DNA from: Laburnicola sp. R22_1
Lineage: Eukaryota; Ascomycota; Dothideomycetes; Pleosporales; Didymosphaeriaceae
NCBI GenBank assembly: GCA_014281115.1
Contig: JACONQ010000015.1
Location: 2,170,001 to 2,234,000 of the forward strand
Reading direction: 5' to 3'
DNA: 64,000 bases
Below are positions 32,828 to 45,700 of the stretch, piece by piece. Each line of letters begins with the position of its first letter. The first letter of the stretch is position 1. Made by a program: the position numbers and the translations under genes. The notes beneath the pieces were generated by a model. That model saw only the letters and a program-made list of their open reading frames with translations. It was not told the DNA's origin and searched no databases.

Positions 32828-34140
32828 GTTTTTTATTTTGCGACTAAGGGGTTTCTAATAAAAATAGTATAATAATAGCAGATATTTCTCCTACTATTAT
32901 ATACATAGAAAAGCGTTTTAAGATAGTATTAATAAAAATAGTTAGCGTGTTATAAGCACGCTAAGCGAGCTTAGCGCGCCTACTCTAACTAAAAAAAATA
33001 TATATACAAAACTATAGGTAAGGCTATATTACTATACTAGTTTAGAGTTAGGGGGGGAGAAGATAAAATAATAGCGCTGGCGCCATAACTAGTATAATGC
33101 TGCAATTATTATCTCCTTTACTATTATCCCTAAAGATATTGCTAGAAGTAATAGCTATGTGTATAGCGTTAAATTAACTATCTAGGGGTAGCACGACAAA
33201 GGCTTTCATCTTAAATAACATGACAAAAAAAGCAGAGCCCCCTGCTTAGTAATTAAAAAGAGCGTAAAAAAGGTAATAACAAAAAAAAAGTAATAGCTAT
33301 ATTAGTAGGTTTATACTACTTATAAGATATATGCTAAGTAGAAGCTTATATATACTATAGGTACACTAACACTCTATCTCTATATTAAAGTTAACCTTAA
33401 GACTTCTACTACTATTTCTATTATCCTATTTTCTACTATCTTTCTAGGCCCTAATACTAAAGTTACTATTAACGCCGCCTAAAAGTATACTCTAATCTGT
33501 CTACTTAAAGTTACTAGGCCTACACTAAAATATCGCTCTATCTAGGGCATTATTAATAGAAGTAAAAGGTATATCTTACTCTATATAACGCGGTCCTAGT
33601 ATACTAACTAGACTAGTAATAGATTAGTAACTATAGACGTAGTAATAGATATAGAAACTTCCTACTATACCTATATTGCCTTGTATTACTATATATTAGA
33701 AAGAAGATAAATAAAAATAGAATTAAAGGTAATAAAGAGAAGATAAAGATGTTTATTAATAAGTTACTAGGGGAGAAGAGTGTTGCGTAGATACGCCAAA
33801 TCCTTATAGTTATAGCGTTAAATAGTAAGCGCGATACATAAGTGCGCTAGGACAGTAGCGCGCTTATAGCGCAATTGCTAATAATAGTAATAATATAGTA
33901 AGTTAGTTTACTATGCACGCTTTAAGTAAATTTTAATAGGTGTTAGAGTGCTTATAAATAATAGGGCAAGTGCACAGTTTATAAACTATTATAAACTGTT
34001 ATTATATTAGCGAAGACTAGAAGTAGACTATGTTTTTAGGCGCAAGACTAGAGCGGCCTTTCCATCCCAATCTACGCAGGCTCAAATTAAAAATAATGTG
34101 ATTAAAAAGGGTAATTAACACTAAATAAACAATGCGACTA
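32828..34140 (-). mobile_element. alpha-family element, full length, with nested beta
   Basis: Duplication AAYCTCTAGTATA (13 bp, one C/T difference) at 32815-32827 and 34141-34153. Minus strand from GTCGCATTGTTTATTTAG at the right to CCCTTAGTCGCAAAATAAAA at the left (A-tail). 1171 bp after removing beta at 33159-33287 and its duplication. Matches 14617-15982 and 55807-56980. Confidence 0.83.
33159..33287 (-). mobile_element. beta-family short copy (129 bp) nested in alpha
   Basis: Perfect 13-bp duplication AAGTAATAGCTAT (33146-33158 and 33288-33300). Best-preserved short copy: minus strand T-run, TTACGCTCTTTTTAATTAC, GGGGGCTCTGC, TTTAAGATGAAAGCC, then GTGCTACCCCTAGATAGTTA and the end CGCTATACAC. 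Confidence 0.9.
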
Positions 34141-35747
34141 AACCTCTAGTATACTTTTCTAGTGTTAACCTTACTTTATCTATCTTTTATAAAAATCCTA
34201 TAGTATAAATACGTACCTATATATGCCTAACACCTCTTATAGCTACTTTATATAGATCTTACCCTAGAAATTATACTATAGCTTCTTTAGATTATATAGC
34301 CTTATATTATTCTTTTAGAGTCTTTTATAACCTTTGCCTATTATCTTTTACTACTTTTAAAATTATATTTAGTAACTCTTATTAATATAGCTAAGTATAA
34401 GACAGCTAAACTAGTAAAGAGTAAGCTATAAGTTAAAATCTATAGTCCTATAGTTATTATTACTATAAAATAAACTAGCTAAGACAATCGATTTACTATA
34501 TAACATATATTATACTACTATATTATTAGTAATATTAAAAGGCGTTTAACCTTTACTATACTAATTCTAGCTATTTTTATTATTTTTATCTTTCTTATTA
34601 TACACGTATTGACGTGTAACTGTCTGCCTAGTAGTAATAGTATTGTTAGGACAAGAAATAGCTATACTAGATTATAACTTTAAGGTCTCTAGCTTGCGCA
34701 ATAATTAAATATATTATATAATAGATAAATAAATACTTAATTTATTAAAGATCTTTATTATGTGGAGATTCTAACTAAGGTCGAGTCTATACTATATAAA
34801 AGAGAAGTAAAATAGAAGGCACTATAACCTAGTACCTAGTATATAGTAGTAGTAATAAAATATATACAAAATAATAATAATATTATTATTAGCGTTCTGC
34901 ATAATAGCATTATTAATAGTAGTTAATAGATAGTCTGCTATCTGGCATAACTAAGTTATATATTATCTCTTAACTAGTAGACTATTAGAGAGCTATAGTA
35001 AAGCATAGAGTTATAACTATAGTTTACTATACGTATATTATATAAGTCTGCCTACTCTTATAATATCTATAATATCTAAAAATTCTTTTTCTTTAATACA
35101 TATAATACTAAGTCTTTTAAATCTAACTCTTTAATATATATAGTAAGCTAGCTTTCTAGCGTTCTAAGATTAAGTTGTCTAATACTTATAGTTAGATAGC
35201 TATTAGAGAATTTAAAACTAGCATAAATAACTAGCTAGGTAATATTAGCTATCTAGCCTACCTGCTACAAAATATAGTTAAGGCAAGCCTACTAAAGAAC
35301 TAGATTAATTATACTATTCTAGAAGTTATAACTAATAATCTATTTAGGCTATATACTATCTTTACGCAACTTTAGATTCTTAAGTACAAAACTATCCTTT
35401 TATATAAAGGCCTAAGCGATAATATAGTCATATTTATATAATAATAATAGCTCCTTACTATTATATTATTAGTAAGGCTAAAAAATAGACTAAGATATAG
35501 TAGTAGACGACTATTAAAGAAGGAGAAGATATTCTTTATATATTGCTAGAGCGCGCGCGCAGCTATAGTAGGAGAAGCTCCTAGTAGCAGTTAAGATCTT
35601 GCAAGCGCATAAGAATAATAAGAAGTAAGAGCGGCGGCGCAATAAGGGTAAGAGTAAGTAGTAGTAAGGAAAGTATAGAGGAGATAGGTGGCGGCGAGAT
35701 CCTAGGGGGCAGTATATAGCTCGCTAGTTGTAAGAGAAGATCTACTA

Positions 35748-37618
35748 ACATACTTTGCACTCGAGTCGATTATTCTATCGAGTCGATTACTTTGCCAAGA
35801 CCCTACTAAGTTCTGTACTATTTACAATAGTATAGAGTCAACATAAACTATTTTTAATAGTCTAAATAGGCTAATCTATTTAGAATCTACTTCTATAGGC
35901 TACCTATAGGTTATTTTGTTATACCCAGGCTTGCCGCAGCGTCTACAGTGCTATTAAGCAGATTTGCCTCTATTAGTGCGCACTCTCTTCTTCGCCTTTT
36001 GCCCATTACTGCGCGCCCTAAACTCCTTTAAAGTGGCTAGCCGCTAGCCCTCTTTAGCTATAAGGACTTCTTTACGCTGTACTCGCTTTCTTTTATATAA
36101 TTTATGTTGTGTGGCAGCCTTATTAGTAGGTTAAAGTTTGGCGTTGCGTTTAGTTATTAACACTAAAGAATGCCCTATTAGCTTAGCGCCTTTAATAAGC
36201 TTTTCTACCGCCTTAACTATATAAGTTAGGGAACTATCTATATGCGTTTAAATCCTCTGCTTAACCAGCGTTAATTGCGACCTAAGTTCTATACTATTGT
36301 GCAGAGTTTGCAACTTCTATATACTATTATAAATAGTATAAAGTAAAGGCGTACGTAGGCGGATATTAAGCTGCGATATTACAACTTCTAGATTGTGGGG
36401 CACTAGGCCAGCACCTTAAAAGCCTTCTTTAATATTACTTTTAGTAATTAAAGCCTTAAAAGCAGCAATAAAGCAAGATAGGAACTCGATTTTAGTAATG
36501 TGCGTAATGTGGTTGCGTATTAGATTCTTAGCTTAGCGTCTATACGCGTTCTTTAATAGCGTAAAACAATCTATATTAAGTGGCTATAAGAGGTGCAATA
36601 AATGTAGAGGCATATAGAGAGTAATAATATTACTCTTTTTATAGTAATTCTAGAATTTAAGCGAGTTATAACTTTTATAGCTATTAATAATAAGTAAATA
36701 TAATTTACTAGTAGTACGCCTCTTTATATACTTATTAAAGTACTTTAGCTATTGTAGACTAAGCTTATTTATTATCTAGCCATTCTTAAAGACTACAATA
36801 ACCTAATTATAAGGTAGATCCTTCTTCTTATACTAGGCGAAGAGGTAGTACTTGCCCCCAAAGATAATAAAGGGTGGGATCTACCATCCTATTACGTTAA
36901 TGCCTTGGATAACTATTATCCACTCCCTATTGTCCTACTGTACCTACTTTAGCCATTCTTAACGCTTGGAGCCTATAACTACTACTCTAGTTAATATTAT
37001 GCCTATTATAAAGCCAGACTTGTTAAAATTATAGGTATTCTTATTTAGGATACTATACTTAGCCTTTATATTCTCTATAAGCCAGAACTAGTCTTATATT
37101 ACCTTAGGATCCTTCTAGAGAGCTCTCTTATAGTTGTACTTTTAATTAAACTTAACTTAAAGCTTTAGCTGGCGCTTAACAGAGTTATAAAGCCACCTCT
37201 AGCTAACTAGCTTGTAGTGGCGTGCAGCTAGTAAAGAATTGGCCATATCTTTTATAGTATTAAGCTAGGGCAGAAATTCTTACACATTTAGGTTAAGTAT
37301 ATACTGCACAATTACCTGCTTCTCTCTTATAGTAAGTCTTATTTTATTAGGTGCGCAGTCGCGTCTAAACGTCTTTCTGGCGTATTAGTTACTAAGTGTA
37401 CTTTAAGAGACGTTATAGAGGGCTATAGCGCGTCGCTAAGAGAGTGTCGCGTCTTATTTAATAGTCTAGATTGCAAGCAATATACGCACTTCTTTTAACG
37501 CTAGTAGTTTATTATATAGATAAGATATCGCGTTATACTATTACTAATAGTACGTTTTAGTAGAGTCTTGGCAAAGTAATTAACTTAATAGAATAATCGA
37601 CTCGAGTGTAAAGTATGT
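35748..37618 (-). mobile_element. Fot-3: Fot1/pogo-type transposon, sister of Fot-2
   Basis: 1871 bp, TA at 35746-35747 and 37619-37620; ends ACATACTTTGCACTCGAGTC / ACATACTTTACACTCGAG. Inserted in the gamma copy: the uninterrupted site (TTTACTATAGAAGAG on the minus strand) is seen at about 30,480-30,500. Confidence 0.92.
35890..37540 (-). pseudogene. Fot1/pogo transposase, heavily RIP-degraded (Fot-3)
   Basis: Minus-strand alignment to the Fot-1 and Fot-2 transposases throughout; start codon now ATA. A knuckle remnant CRRCGKPGYNK lies near 35,920-35,950. Dozens of in-frame TAA/TAG. Boundaries approximate. Confidence 0.82.
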
Positions 37619-38021
37619 TATAGAAGAGTAATAGAATAGTTAAGTTAGTTACTATTATAATTATTGTTATTATTACTATAGCAAAAATATTATTAAAGAA
37701 ATTATTAATTATATAATATAGTGGTTGGTTAAACAGCCGACCAAATACTTAATTTATATCTAGTTATAGATTTTATATTACGTATACATAGGTAACTATA
37801 TATTATATTATTAACTATCTCTAGTATAAGAGGCTAATTTGCACGTGCTAATAAATACTTATAATAAATAGTCTCTAGTCTAACCTATTTCTAAGTAGCT
37901 TTACTTTTTTTAATATGATTTTAGTACACCTATAGCTTTTTTTTATAGTATTATACTATATACTAAAAGGTCTACAATATTTTTCTTCTAGATCTATTAA
38001 CTACTATTAATAATACTATTA

Positions 38022-40212
38022 ACATATTCTATTAGTAGTTCGAACAAATTAGTCCGCCGAATAGTTTTTGCCAAGACTACAACACTTCACTATAAATTAT
38101 AATGTCTTAATAACACGACGCGTTATTATCTAATTATAAAGGTAGAATTAAGCTTGCCCTTCACGCCTATTAGAATAAGCAAATTTTAAGCCTGCGACGC
38201 GCTGCTATAGTATATAATATCCCAAAGTCTACACTAAGTAATTAAATTAACAGAATTACCGCCTAAGTAAATACACAATTAGGCATGGCAAAGCTTACTA
38301 TAACTAAAGAGCAGATGCTTATATAGTATATCCTTAACCTAGATTCGCGAGGATTTGCACTCTAGCTAGGTAAGGTAGAAGATATAGCTAATAAACTACT
38401 AGCTGCGTGGTATAAAGACCCTATAGAATAATACTAGGCTTAGCGCTTTGTAAAGCGCATACCTAAGCTTAAAATGGCTTTTAATTAAGCGAGGGACTAA
38501 TAGAGAATATAATAGAAAGACCTAGAGATTATAAACACGTGATTTTAGCTAGTAAAGGACACAAAAGCCAAGTATAGAGTGTAGGATAAAGACATCTATA
38601 ACTTTAATAAGACAGGCTTCTAGATAGAAGTTATTAGCTTAATAAAGGTTATAACTAGTTTAGAAAGACGTTCTTAACCTACGCTTATTTAGCTAGGCAA
38701 TTGCGAGTAGGTTATAGTAATTTAGAGTATTTGTGCTACTAAATATACTACTCTACCCTTTATTATCTATAAAGGGCGAGTCCACATCTTAGCGTAGTAT
38801 AAGAAGACTAGTATCTCCTACAATTAGAAGCTCTTAGTCTCTAAGACTGGCTAGACTAACAGCGAGCTTAAAGTTGTGTAGTTAAAGCACTTTAACGCGT
38901 ATATAAGGCCGCGCATAGTAAGGTTATAGAGGTTACTTATTCTAAACAGCCATAAGAGTTACCACTCCTAGGATTTTAAGGATTATTGCCTAGAATAGAA
39001 GATCCTAACACTCTGTATGTTAGCGCACTTATCTTATATCCTCCAGCCGCTTAATATAGTCTGTTTCGCGCCACTAAAGCTAAAGTACTCCTAGCGCGTA
39101 CGGGACTTAGCGCGCTAACGCGTCTTTTATATTAATAAAGAGGGCTTTCTACTAGTCTTTTATAACGCGTTTTTTAATGTGTTTACACTAGAAAACTATA
39201 AGAAAGTCTTTAAGGCCTCTAGGCTTATTTCTTTAGATACGTTAGTAGTAGTAAATCGCCTTAATGTGCGTATTTATACTCCACCTTAGGGTACCCTACT
39301 AGATACACTATAGTAAGCCAAGACCCTAAGCAATACCCCTAAGTTTAGATCCTAGTTAAAGCTCGTACGCAACTCTTTTATTTAGTCTCTATCTAATACT
39401 AAATCGAGTTACTTACAGCTTATAAAAAGTGCTAAACTTATGCTCTACCATAGTGTACTTTAAGAGACCCGCATTAAGAAACTTAAGGAGTAAATTAAGG
39501 TTCTAACAAAGTAAAAAACGCGTAAAAAAAGCGCATTTAGAAAAGTAGGACGCTAGGCTTTACTTAGGAAGCAGATTTAGGAGTAGAAAGCCCTTTTATT
39601 AGGGTAAAGTTATTAAAAAGGGCGCGAGGTAGTAGTAAGAAAGCGGCAGGTTCCTTAACACAACGCCACTGTAGGAGGTGTAGAGAGCCTAGGCATAATA
39701 CAAGGACCTATTAGATAGATAAAGAGATAGAGGAGGAGTTAGATATTACCCTTAGCGGCTTATTTTTAGATAGTGTTAATAGTAAATTAGAGTAATTTTA
39801 TTATAGGTTACTATAAGGCCAAAAATAACGAGTTAACTTTATCTTATAATAGTATGCACTTAGTGACTAAAAATTAGATAAAGTACTACTTAAGATATAG
39901 TATACTTTACTGCGAATCACAATAAGTATACTATATATTACCTATATATAGTATGGTAGATAATATATCGTATATTATAGAGAGTCTTGTTGTAAGTTCG
40001 TACTGCTAAGAAAGACTTCTTAGCTTTACGCGGCTGCACGACGTAAAAAGTAGATTAAATAGTAACTTAGTATATTATAAGTTATAGTAGATTATTATGA
40101 GTCACTATAAAGTAACGTTAGTGGTGTTCTATAATAAGTTATAAGGGACCTCGAAGTTGCTAAGAAAAACTATCCGGCGGACTAATCTATTCGGGCTACT
40201 AATAGAATATAT
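38022..40212 (+). mobile_element. Fot-4: Fot1/pogo-type transposon, divergent lineage
   Basis: 2191 bp, TA at 38020-38021 and 40213-40214; ends ACATATTCTATTAGTAG and (reverse) ATATATTCTATTAGTAG, then ATTAGTCCGCCG in both arms. Inserted in gamma, whose sequence is continuous across it. Confidence 0.87.
38102..39795 (+). pseudogene. Fot1/pogo transposase, RIP-inactivated (Fot-4)
   Basis: ATG 38102 followed at once by TCT TAA TAA. Then MAKLTITKEQMLI (38286 on), ILNLDSRGFAL, GKVEDIANKLLAAWYKDP, FVKRIPKLKMAFN; nuclease motifs NFNKTGF, LLILNSHKSY and QPLNIVCF, all three Asp changed to Asn; zinc knuckle CRRCREPRHNTRT near 39,665-39,705. The protein is longer at its C-terminus than in Fot-1. End approximate. 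Confidence 0.82.
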
Positions 40213-40665
40213 TATATAGAATACTAATAATAAAATTATTATTATTTTGTATATATTTTATTACTACTACTAGGTACTAGGTACTAGGTTATAGTGCCTT
40301 CTATTTTACTCCTCTTTATATATAGTGCGGACTTAATCTTAGTTAGAATCTTTACATAATAAAGATTTTTAATAGTATTAAAGCTAAGAATATACTTTAT
40401 TAGCAAAATACTAAATGTTAAAATATAGTTTCTACTACGTTTTTCTACTAATTTACTAATTTACTCTTAATAACTTTTTTAATATCTCTACTAAATAGTA
40501 CCTAAATTAAAAACTAAGGCCACCGCTAGAACTATAGGGGCCTATTACTCCTATTCTAGCCCTCTTTAGCCTAAAAATAGTGCTAGTTACATTAAAAATC
40601 CACTAAAACACCCTATTTTTATATACTTTTATTTTTATTTTTAGGCCTTAAAAGGGGAGTTATAT

Positions 40666-41060
40666 AATAGTACTTACTAGTCTTCTTACTAAGCACACAC
40701 TATTACCTTTCTTTTATACCCTATTTTTTCTTATTTATGTCTTTTACCTTTCTAAAGACGTCTTTTCTAGTTAGTATTAGCGTAGTGTAATAGTACTTAC
40801 TAGCCTCCCTACTAAGCACGTCCTATTACCTTTTTTTTATACCCTATTTCCTCTATTTACTCCTTTTACCTTTCTAAAAACGCCTTTTCTAGTTAGTATT
40901 AGCGTAGGCCTATGTCCTACACTGTCCTCTATATAAGAAATGGCCTTTTATATCTCTTTCGTATCTACTATTTTAGAATAGTATTAATTTAACTAGCTCT
41001 TTTAACTATTCTAGTTATTCCTAATAGGTTAGCCCTATAAGACTATATACCGCCTTTATA
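40666..41060 (+). repeat. R1 middle LTR with a 120-bp partial duplication
   Basis: A partial LTR (40666-40785) is followed directly by a full one (40786-41060) that still starts TGTAATAGTAC. Both carry ACCTTTCTAAAGACG/AACGCC and TTCTAGTTAGTATTAGCGTAG. Confidence 0.78.
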
Positions 41061-42570
41061 TTATTCTAAGACTAACCTTTTTATTTAGCTATAGATAGTA
41101 ATATAATATCTACTCCTTCCTTAAAACACTACCTATAGGTAGTTAAATTAGTAAAAGTTTTATCTTATTAGTTACTAGTTATACTAGGCAATTGCCTAAG
41201 ATTTATAAAACTACTAATATAACTTCTTTGCCTACTATAAGTAGATAAGGGTATATTAGTTTATTAGTTACTAGTTATACTAGGTAGTAGTTCTGTGCTA
41301 AGGTTTATAAAACTACTAATATAACTCCTTTGCCTACTATAAGTAGGTAAAAGTGTATTAGGTTAGTTACTAGTTATACTAAATAGTTATTATACTATCT
41401 AAGGTCTATAAAACTACTAATATAACTTCTCTACCTACTATAAGTTAGTAAGAGTGTATTAGGTTAGTTACTAGTTATACTAGGTAGTTATTACACTATC
41501 TAAGGTCTATAAAACTACTAATATAACTTCTTTATCTATTATAAGTTAGTAAGGGTATATTAGTTTGTTAGTTACTAGTTATACTAGGTAGTTATTATAC
41601 TATACTAAGGTCTATTTATAAAGGCCGCCCTAAAAGTCCTACTATTTTAAATACAAATAATAATTAATAAATAATAACTATATTACCTCTAAAGACTAAT
41701 TTGCCTATAATACCTAACTAGCGTTATATTATAAGAGCTAAAGGCACTGAGTAAGAAAAATTAAAATTAGGCTCTAGAGGCGCTATAGTACTATTTACAA
41801 AGATTTTATATAAGTAATACTTTTACTCTCTCTATAAGGCGCCCTACCTTGTTTACTAAGCGCGCTATTTTGCACTTATAAGATACCTAGACCTACTAAA
41901 TCTAAGTACTCTACTACGCCTAACTATTAATTTCTTAGGTATTTTTTCTTATTTTCTCTTACTTTTTTTATAATAGACGCCTCTTATAAACTACTTAGCT
42001 ACTTAAAAAACCTAGATACTAGGTTGCCCTAGCACTAATCTTACTAAGTAGTTCTATCTAGTTTATTCTAATCTTTTATTACTCTACCTTACTAAGTAGC
42101 CTTATATACTCTACTCTAATCTTTTACTATTTTAAACCTTAGTTAAGCTTATATTTAAACTACAGTAGCACTAGTTATAGAAACCTACTCTTTTTACTAT
42201 AACTACTCTAACTCTTACCTACTACCTATTAAGTATTTAGCTAGGCAACTAATTACTAGGCTATTAATATTATCTAGCTACCTTCTAATTTAGCTTATTA
42301 ATAGATTATAATTAAATATCTTTATTATAACCTAACTTCTATCTTAAACTTACTAGTATTTAGTCTTTAAATCTAATAACTCTATACTATTATCTCCTGA
42401 AGGTCCTAAAATTAATATATATTAGGTAATCCTAACTATTCTTTCTAATAATAAAGACTTTAAAGTAGAGCCTAAGCCTAATTACTTTAGCGAACTACTC
42501 TTTGCTATTATTCTCTAGCTATTACTAAAATAGCTAAATAAGCTAAAAGACGCCTAACCTAGTAAGGACT

Positions 42571-42733
42571 TATCAGATTTGAGCACTATTTGAGCTTATT
42601 GAGATGGGGGGTCTAATAGATAAGATGGATGAATAGTTGTATTGTGTATTCTGTGACTTGTTGGCTCTAGGTCTAATTTAGAGGGTGGAGCCGACTACGT
42701 GCCCTCGTTCGGCAACACGGCTCTAATCTGACA
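42571..42733 (-). repeat. copia-1 3' LTR (163 bp)
   Basis: Aligned without gaps to 47566-47728; differences are mostly C/T or G/A. Shared GGTGGAGCCGACTACGTGCC / GTAGAGCCGACCACGTGCC block. Confidence 0.92.
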
Positions 42734-42779
42734 TACTCCCTTAGCTTAGGCTTATCCTTAAGCTGGACCCCTTGTAGCT

Positions 42780-45700
42780 GTCGTTTATTCTAGAGTAATA
42801 GCCTCTATTCTTTGTTCTAGCTTGTTAATTTGTACCTCCTTTCTGTTAAGATCCTTTACTATATTAATAAGTCCTAGTTAATCTAGAAATTTGCTCTATT
42901 TGTTGATAGGAAGGGCCTTTGTAAGCCTATTAGCTATTATTTTATTTGACTAAGTGTAAGTAACTCTAATCCTTTCTTACGCTACCTTTTGCCTTAACTA
43001 ATAGTTATAAATATCTACATAGCGGAGTTTAGTATTAAGCTGCGCAGTCTCCTTAGCGACAAGCTATATTGTCTGCCAGTTGTCGTATTTAATAGTAATT
43101 GTTTAATCCGCGAGCTTAACCTAGAGCTTATTAAGTAGGCGTGATGTAAATAGTGCCTTCTTGGCTATCTGTGATAGGGCTAGTAGCTCGGCTTTAGTAG
43201 TAGATGTGGTAATAGTATCTTGCTTACTTACTTTCTATATAATTAGTCTACTAAACAGTTTAATAATATATTCTTAAGAACTCTTTTAGTCTAGTGTATT
43301 GTCTGCAAATAAGGTATTACTTACTACCTTAAAACTGTCTTCTCTACCTAACTGTAACGCCCTTGTGTGTGTTTCTTAGAGGTATAGTAGGACTTAATTA
43401 GCGGCATTTTAATATTGGCTGCTAGGGTTAGTAAGAAATTATGCTAATTGGGAGGACGCGAAAGTAGTGTCTGGCTAGGTGGTAACTGTGGTAAATAGGA
43501 TCGATCTGACCTTGCGTTAGTATCTATTAATCTCGGATGGACTAGCGAAGCCTAATTATAGAGTAAGCTTAATGCTACTTATTAGGGTATTATGCCTAAG
43601 GCTTTGGTTATTAACTAGCCTAGTGATCTTATTAACATATAACGCTTGTAAGAGCTAGATTTTTTGTTGCGGGCGGTTTCTAAGAATCTTAACCTCTAGG
43701 AACCATTAGAGATCTTTTCCTCCTATAAGGGTGTACTTTTCTTATAGCTGCTTAATAACTAGCTTAGCCTAGGGTTTGTTCTCCTGTTTATAGGCAATAA
43801 TAATATTATCTACGTAGAAGAAGATAATTACGCCTTGTTTAATTATATAGCAAGGTTTATAGAGTATGCTAATAAGGCCTAAGTCTCGCAGTGTTAAAGT
43901 GAACTCTCTCTGCCAGAGTAGTGGTAAGATCCAGAGTCTGTATAGCGCCTTATTAAGCTTTAGAGTTGTCCTAGGTTTATTGTAGCCTTGTAGCATCCTT
44001 ATGTATATATCTTGGTTAATCTTCGCGTGAACAAAGGCATTCGTGACGTTGTATTAAAGGAGCTCTAGGTCGAATCGCGCCGCAATCGCCATAAGCATGC
44101 GAAATAATTGTTCGGCCAATGTTGCCGCATATGTATCTTGTAACGTGATATTTCTCTGTTAATTGCTACGAACAATAAGGCGTGCTTTGCACTTTTTAAA
44201 TTGGTAATATTTATTAAACTTGTAGGTGTATACCTATATATAGTTAAGAATTTGTTTTCTAGTCAGCTTAATTATTTTAGCTGGTATCTTAGTCTAGGAT
44301 CTTATGTCCTGGTGACTGTTTAGGTGCTGTTTCTTAGCTTCCTTAAATATATCGCATAGTAGATGTTCTTTAAGCTTATTACGTTAGGAAGGTGGCATAG
44401 GCAACTGGCTCCTATATAGCTTTAATTCTTTAGAGAGCAATCTTTTTAACTGCGCCTTATCTAATATTTTCCTATTAAAGTTCCCTGCGTTTGCCGCTTT
44501 AGTGCTAGCTATAAATACTGCGGTCTATAGGCATATTGTTAATAATAAGGGTTAGTAGTCTTTTTCTTTGTCTTTCTTTACTAGTAATTGTGCAAGGAGT
44601 GTTACTAGTAGTAGTGTGATTAGCGGAGTAGAATAAGTATAGTCCACTTTCCTATCTTGTTAATATCTAGGCTAGTCTTTATCCTGCGAGTTATCTTAAA
44701 TTGTCTTATCTTTATAGAACAACTCTGTCTCTAATTTAGTTAGTTTAGCTGTGAATAGTAGTTTAACTAATTGGACCTATGCGGCGATTTCTTTAAGGAT
44801 ATTATGTATAAGATTATCTATAAGGTCCTTTGTCTTTTTGCTAAAGGTGCTGTCTTTGTTAAATATTACGTCCTGGATGCTGATTACTTTTCTAAGTAAG
44901 GGTATCCATATTTAAAAGATGTTAGAGGATTGGTATCCTACTAGATATCTAATCCACGTCTTTGGGTTGAGATATTATAGCCTACTCTTACTATAGTGGG
45001 TATTATTTGTTATTGCAAAAGCTTTACACCTATATGCCTTAAGATAGGTTTAATTTGGCTTTTATAGTGCTATAACTACTCTATTCTAGAAGGCCACTAT
45101 TGTAAAGAAGACTTTGTATAGTATTCTCTAGTAATTCGTATAGTTTAGCGTTTAATTATAGAGGTAGATAGCTAATTAGATAATCTCTAGTCATATCTCC
45201 TATAGTAGGTTAGTATTAAGTTGCATTGCCCGGGCTTTGTCTTTTATTACACCCCTTAAGCGTTTAGCTTCCCTATTCTGTGCTTATATATTAGGTGCTA
45301 AAGGCTTAATTATAATCCCCTAGGCTATGCACTATTAATTGACTTTTTATTTAACTATAAATATTTCGTTATTCGCTTTAATTACCTTAACTATAAGGTT
45401 AAATTGGTTCTTTATAAACTTTGTAAAAGTGGCCAAAGTTTAAATAATAGTTTAAGCTATGCGATTATTCTTAAAGTAAAAATCTCATATTAGTCCTGAG
45501 TATTAATTAGTAATTAGTATTTGGCTCTTTTCTTTTGTTAAGCTGCTATCTTTGTAGCTGTGGAAGTCTATTATAACTTATTCTCTTAATCCTTTATTAA
45601 TTAGTTGTAATGTTTGGCGGATTAACCTTTTAGATTTGGCTTGTCTGCAGGCGTTATACTGTACTATAGTAATGCCTTTAATTCACACCCTCTTAGATTA

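Larger units (their letters stand above)
34746..37742 (-). mobile_element. gamma-family element, full length, with nested Fot-3
   Basis: Perfect 15-bp duplication AAATACTTAATTTAT (34731-34745 and 37743-37757). Minus strand: starts GGTCGGCTGTTTAACC at 37742, ends AATAAAGATCTTTA at 34746. 1124 bp after removing Fot-3 (35748-37618 and one TA). Inserted in delta. Confidence 0.87.
32444..37991. mobile_element. delta: further ~1.2-kb element, with nested alpha and gamma
   Basis: Interrupts gamma at ATYTATTAACTA (12 bp, one C/T difference; 32432-32443 and 37992-38003). Remaining pieces 32444-32827, 34154-34745 and 37758-37991 sum to about 1210 bp. Ends TCTCTTCTAGGC... and ...TTTTTCTTCTAG; no GGTCG start seen, and no second copy in the window. 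The call rests on the duplication, the length and the clean continuation of gamma on both sides. Confidence 0.5.
30328..40371 (+). mobile_element. gamma-family element, full length, with nested insertions
   Basis: Inserted in R1 unit A: the sequence ATAGTATTARAGCT (14 bp, R = A or G) borders it at 30314-30327 and 40372-40385. Pieces: 30328-31179, 32303-32443, 38004-38021 and 40215-40371, about 1168 bp in all. Near its left end ACTAGCTGTTTAACTAAC matches the start GGTCGGCTGTTTAACC of the copy at 34746-37742; it has ~36 bp more before that point. Ends AATAAAGATTTTTA. Hosts beta (31180), delta (32444) and Fot-4 (38022). Confidence 0.72.

Noticed and set aside
33159..33287. tRNA gene or clear tRNA-derived SINE
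   Set aside because: Only a weak D-arm-like stretch; no B-box GGTTCGANTCC and no cloverleaf could be drawn.
13859..40371. Gamma as a solo LTR
   Set aside because: First taken as an LTR because it recurs alone, but the duplications are 14-15 bp, the copies differ in length at one end only, and no TG...CA pair brackets an internal region.
40391..41060. Long R1 LTR of ~670 bp starting at 40391
   Set aside because: The segment 40391-40665 is internal: a purine tract precedes 40666, and the left outer LTR starts at the equivalent of 40666 with a matching GTTTT duplication.
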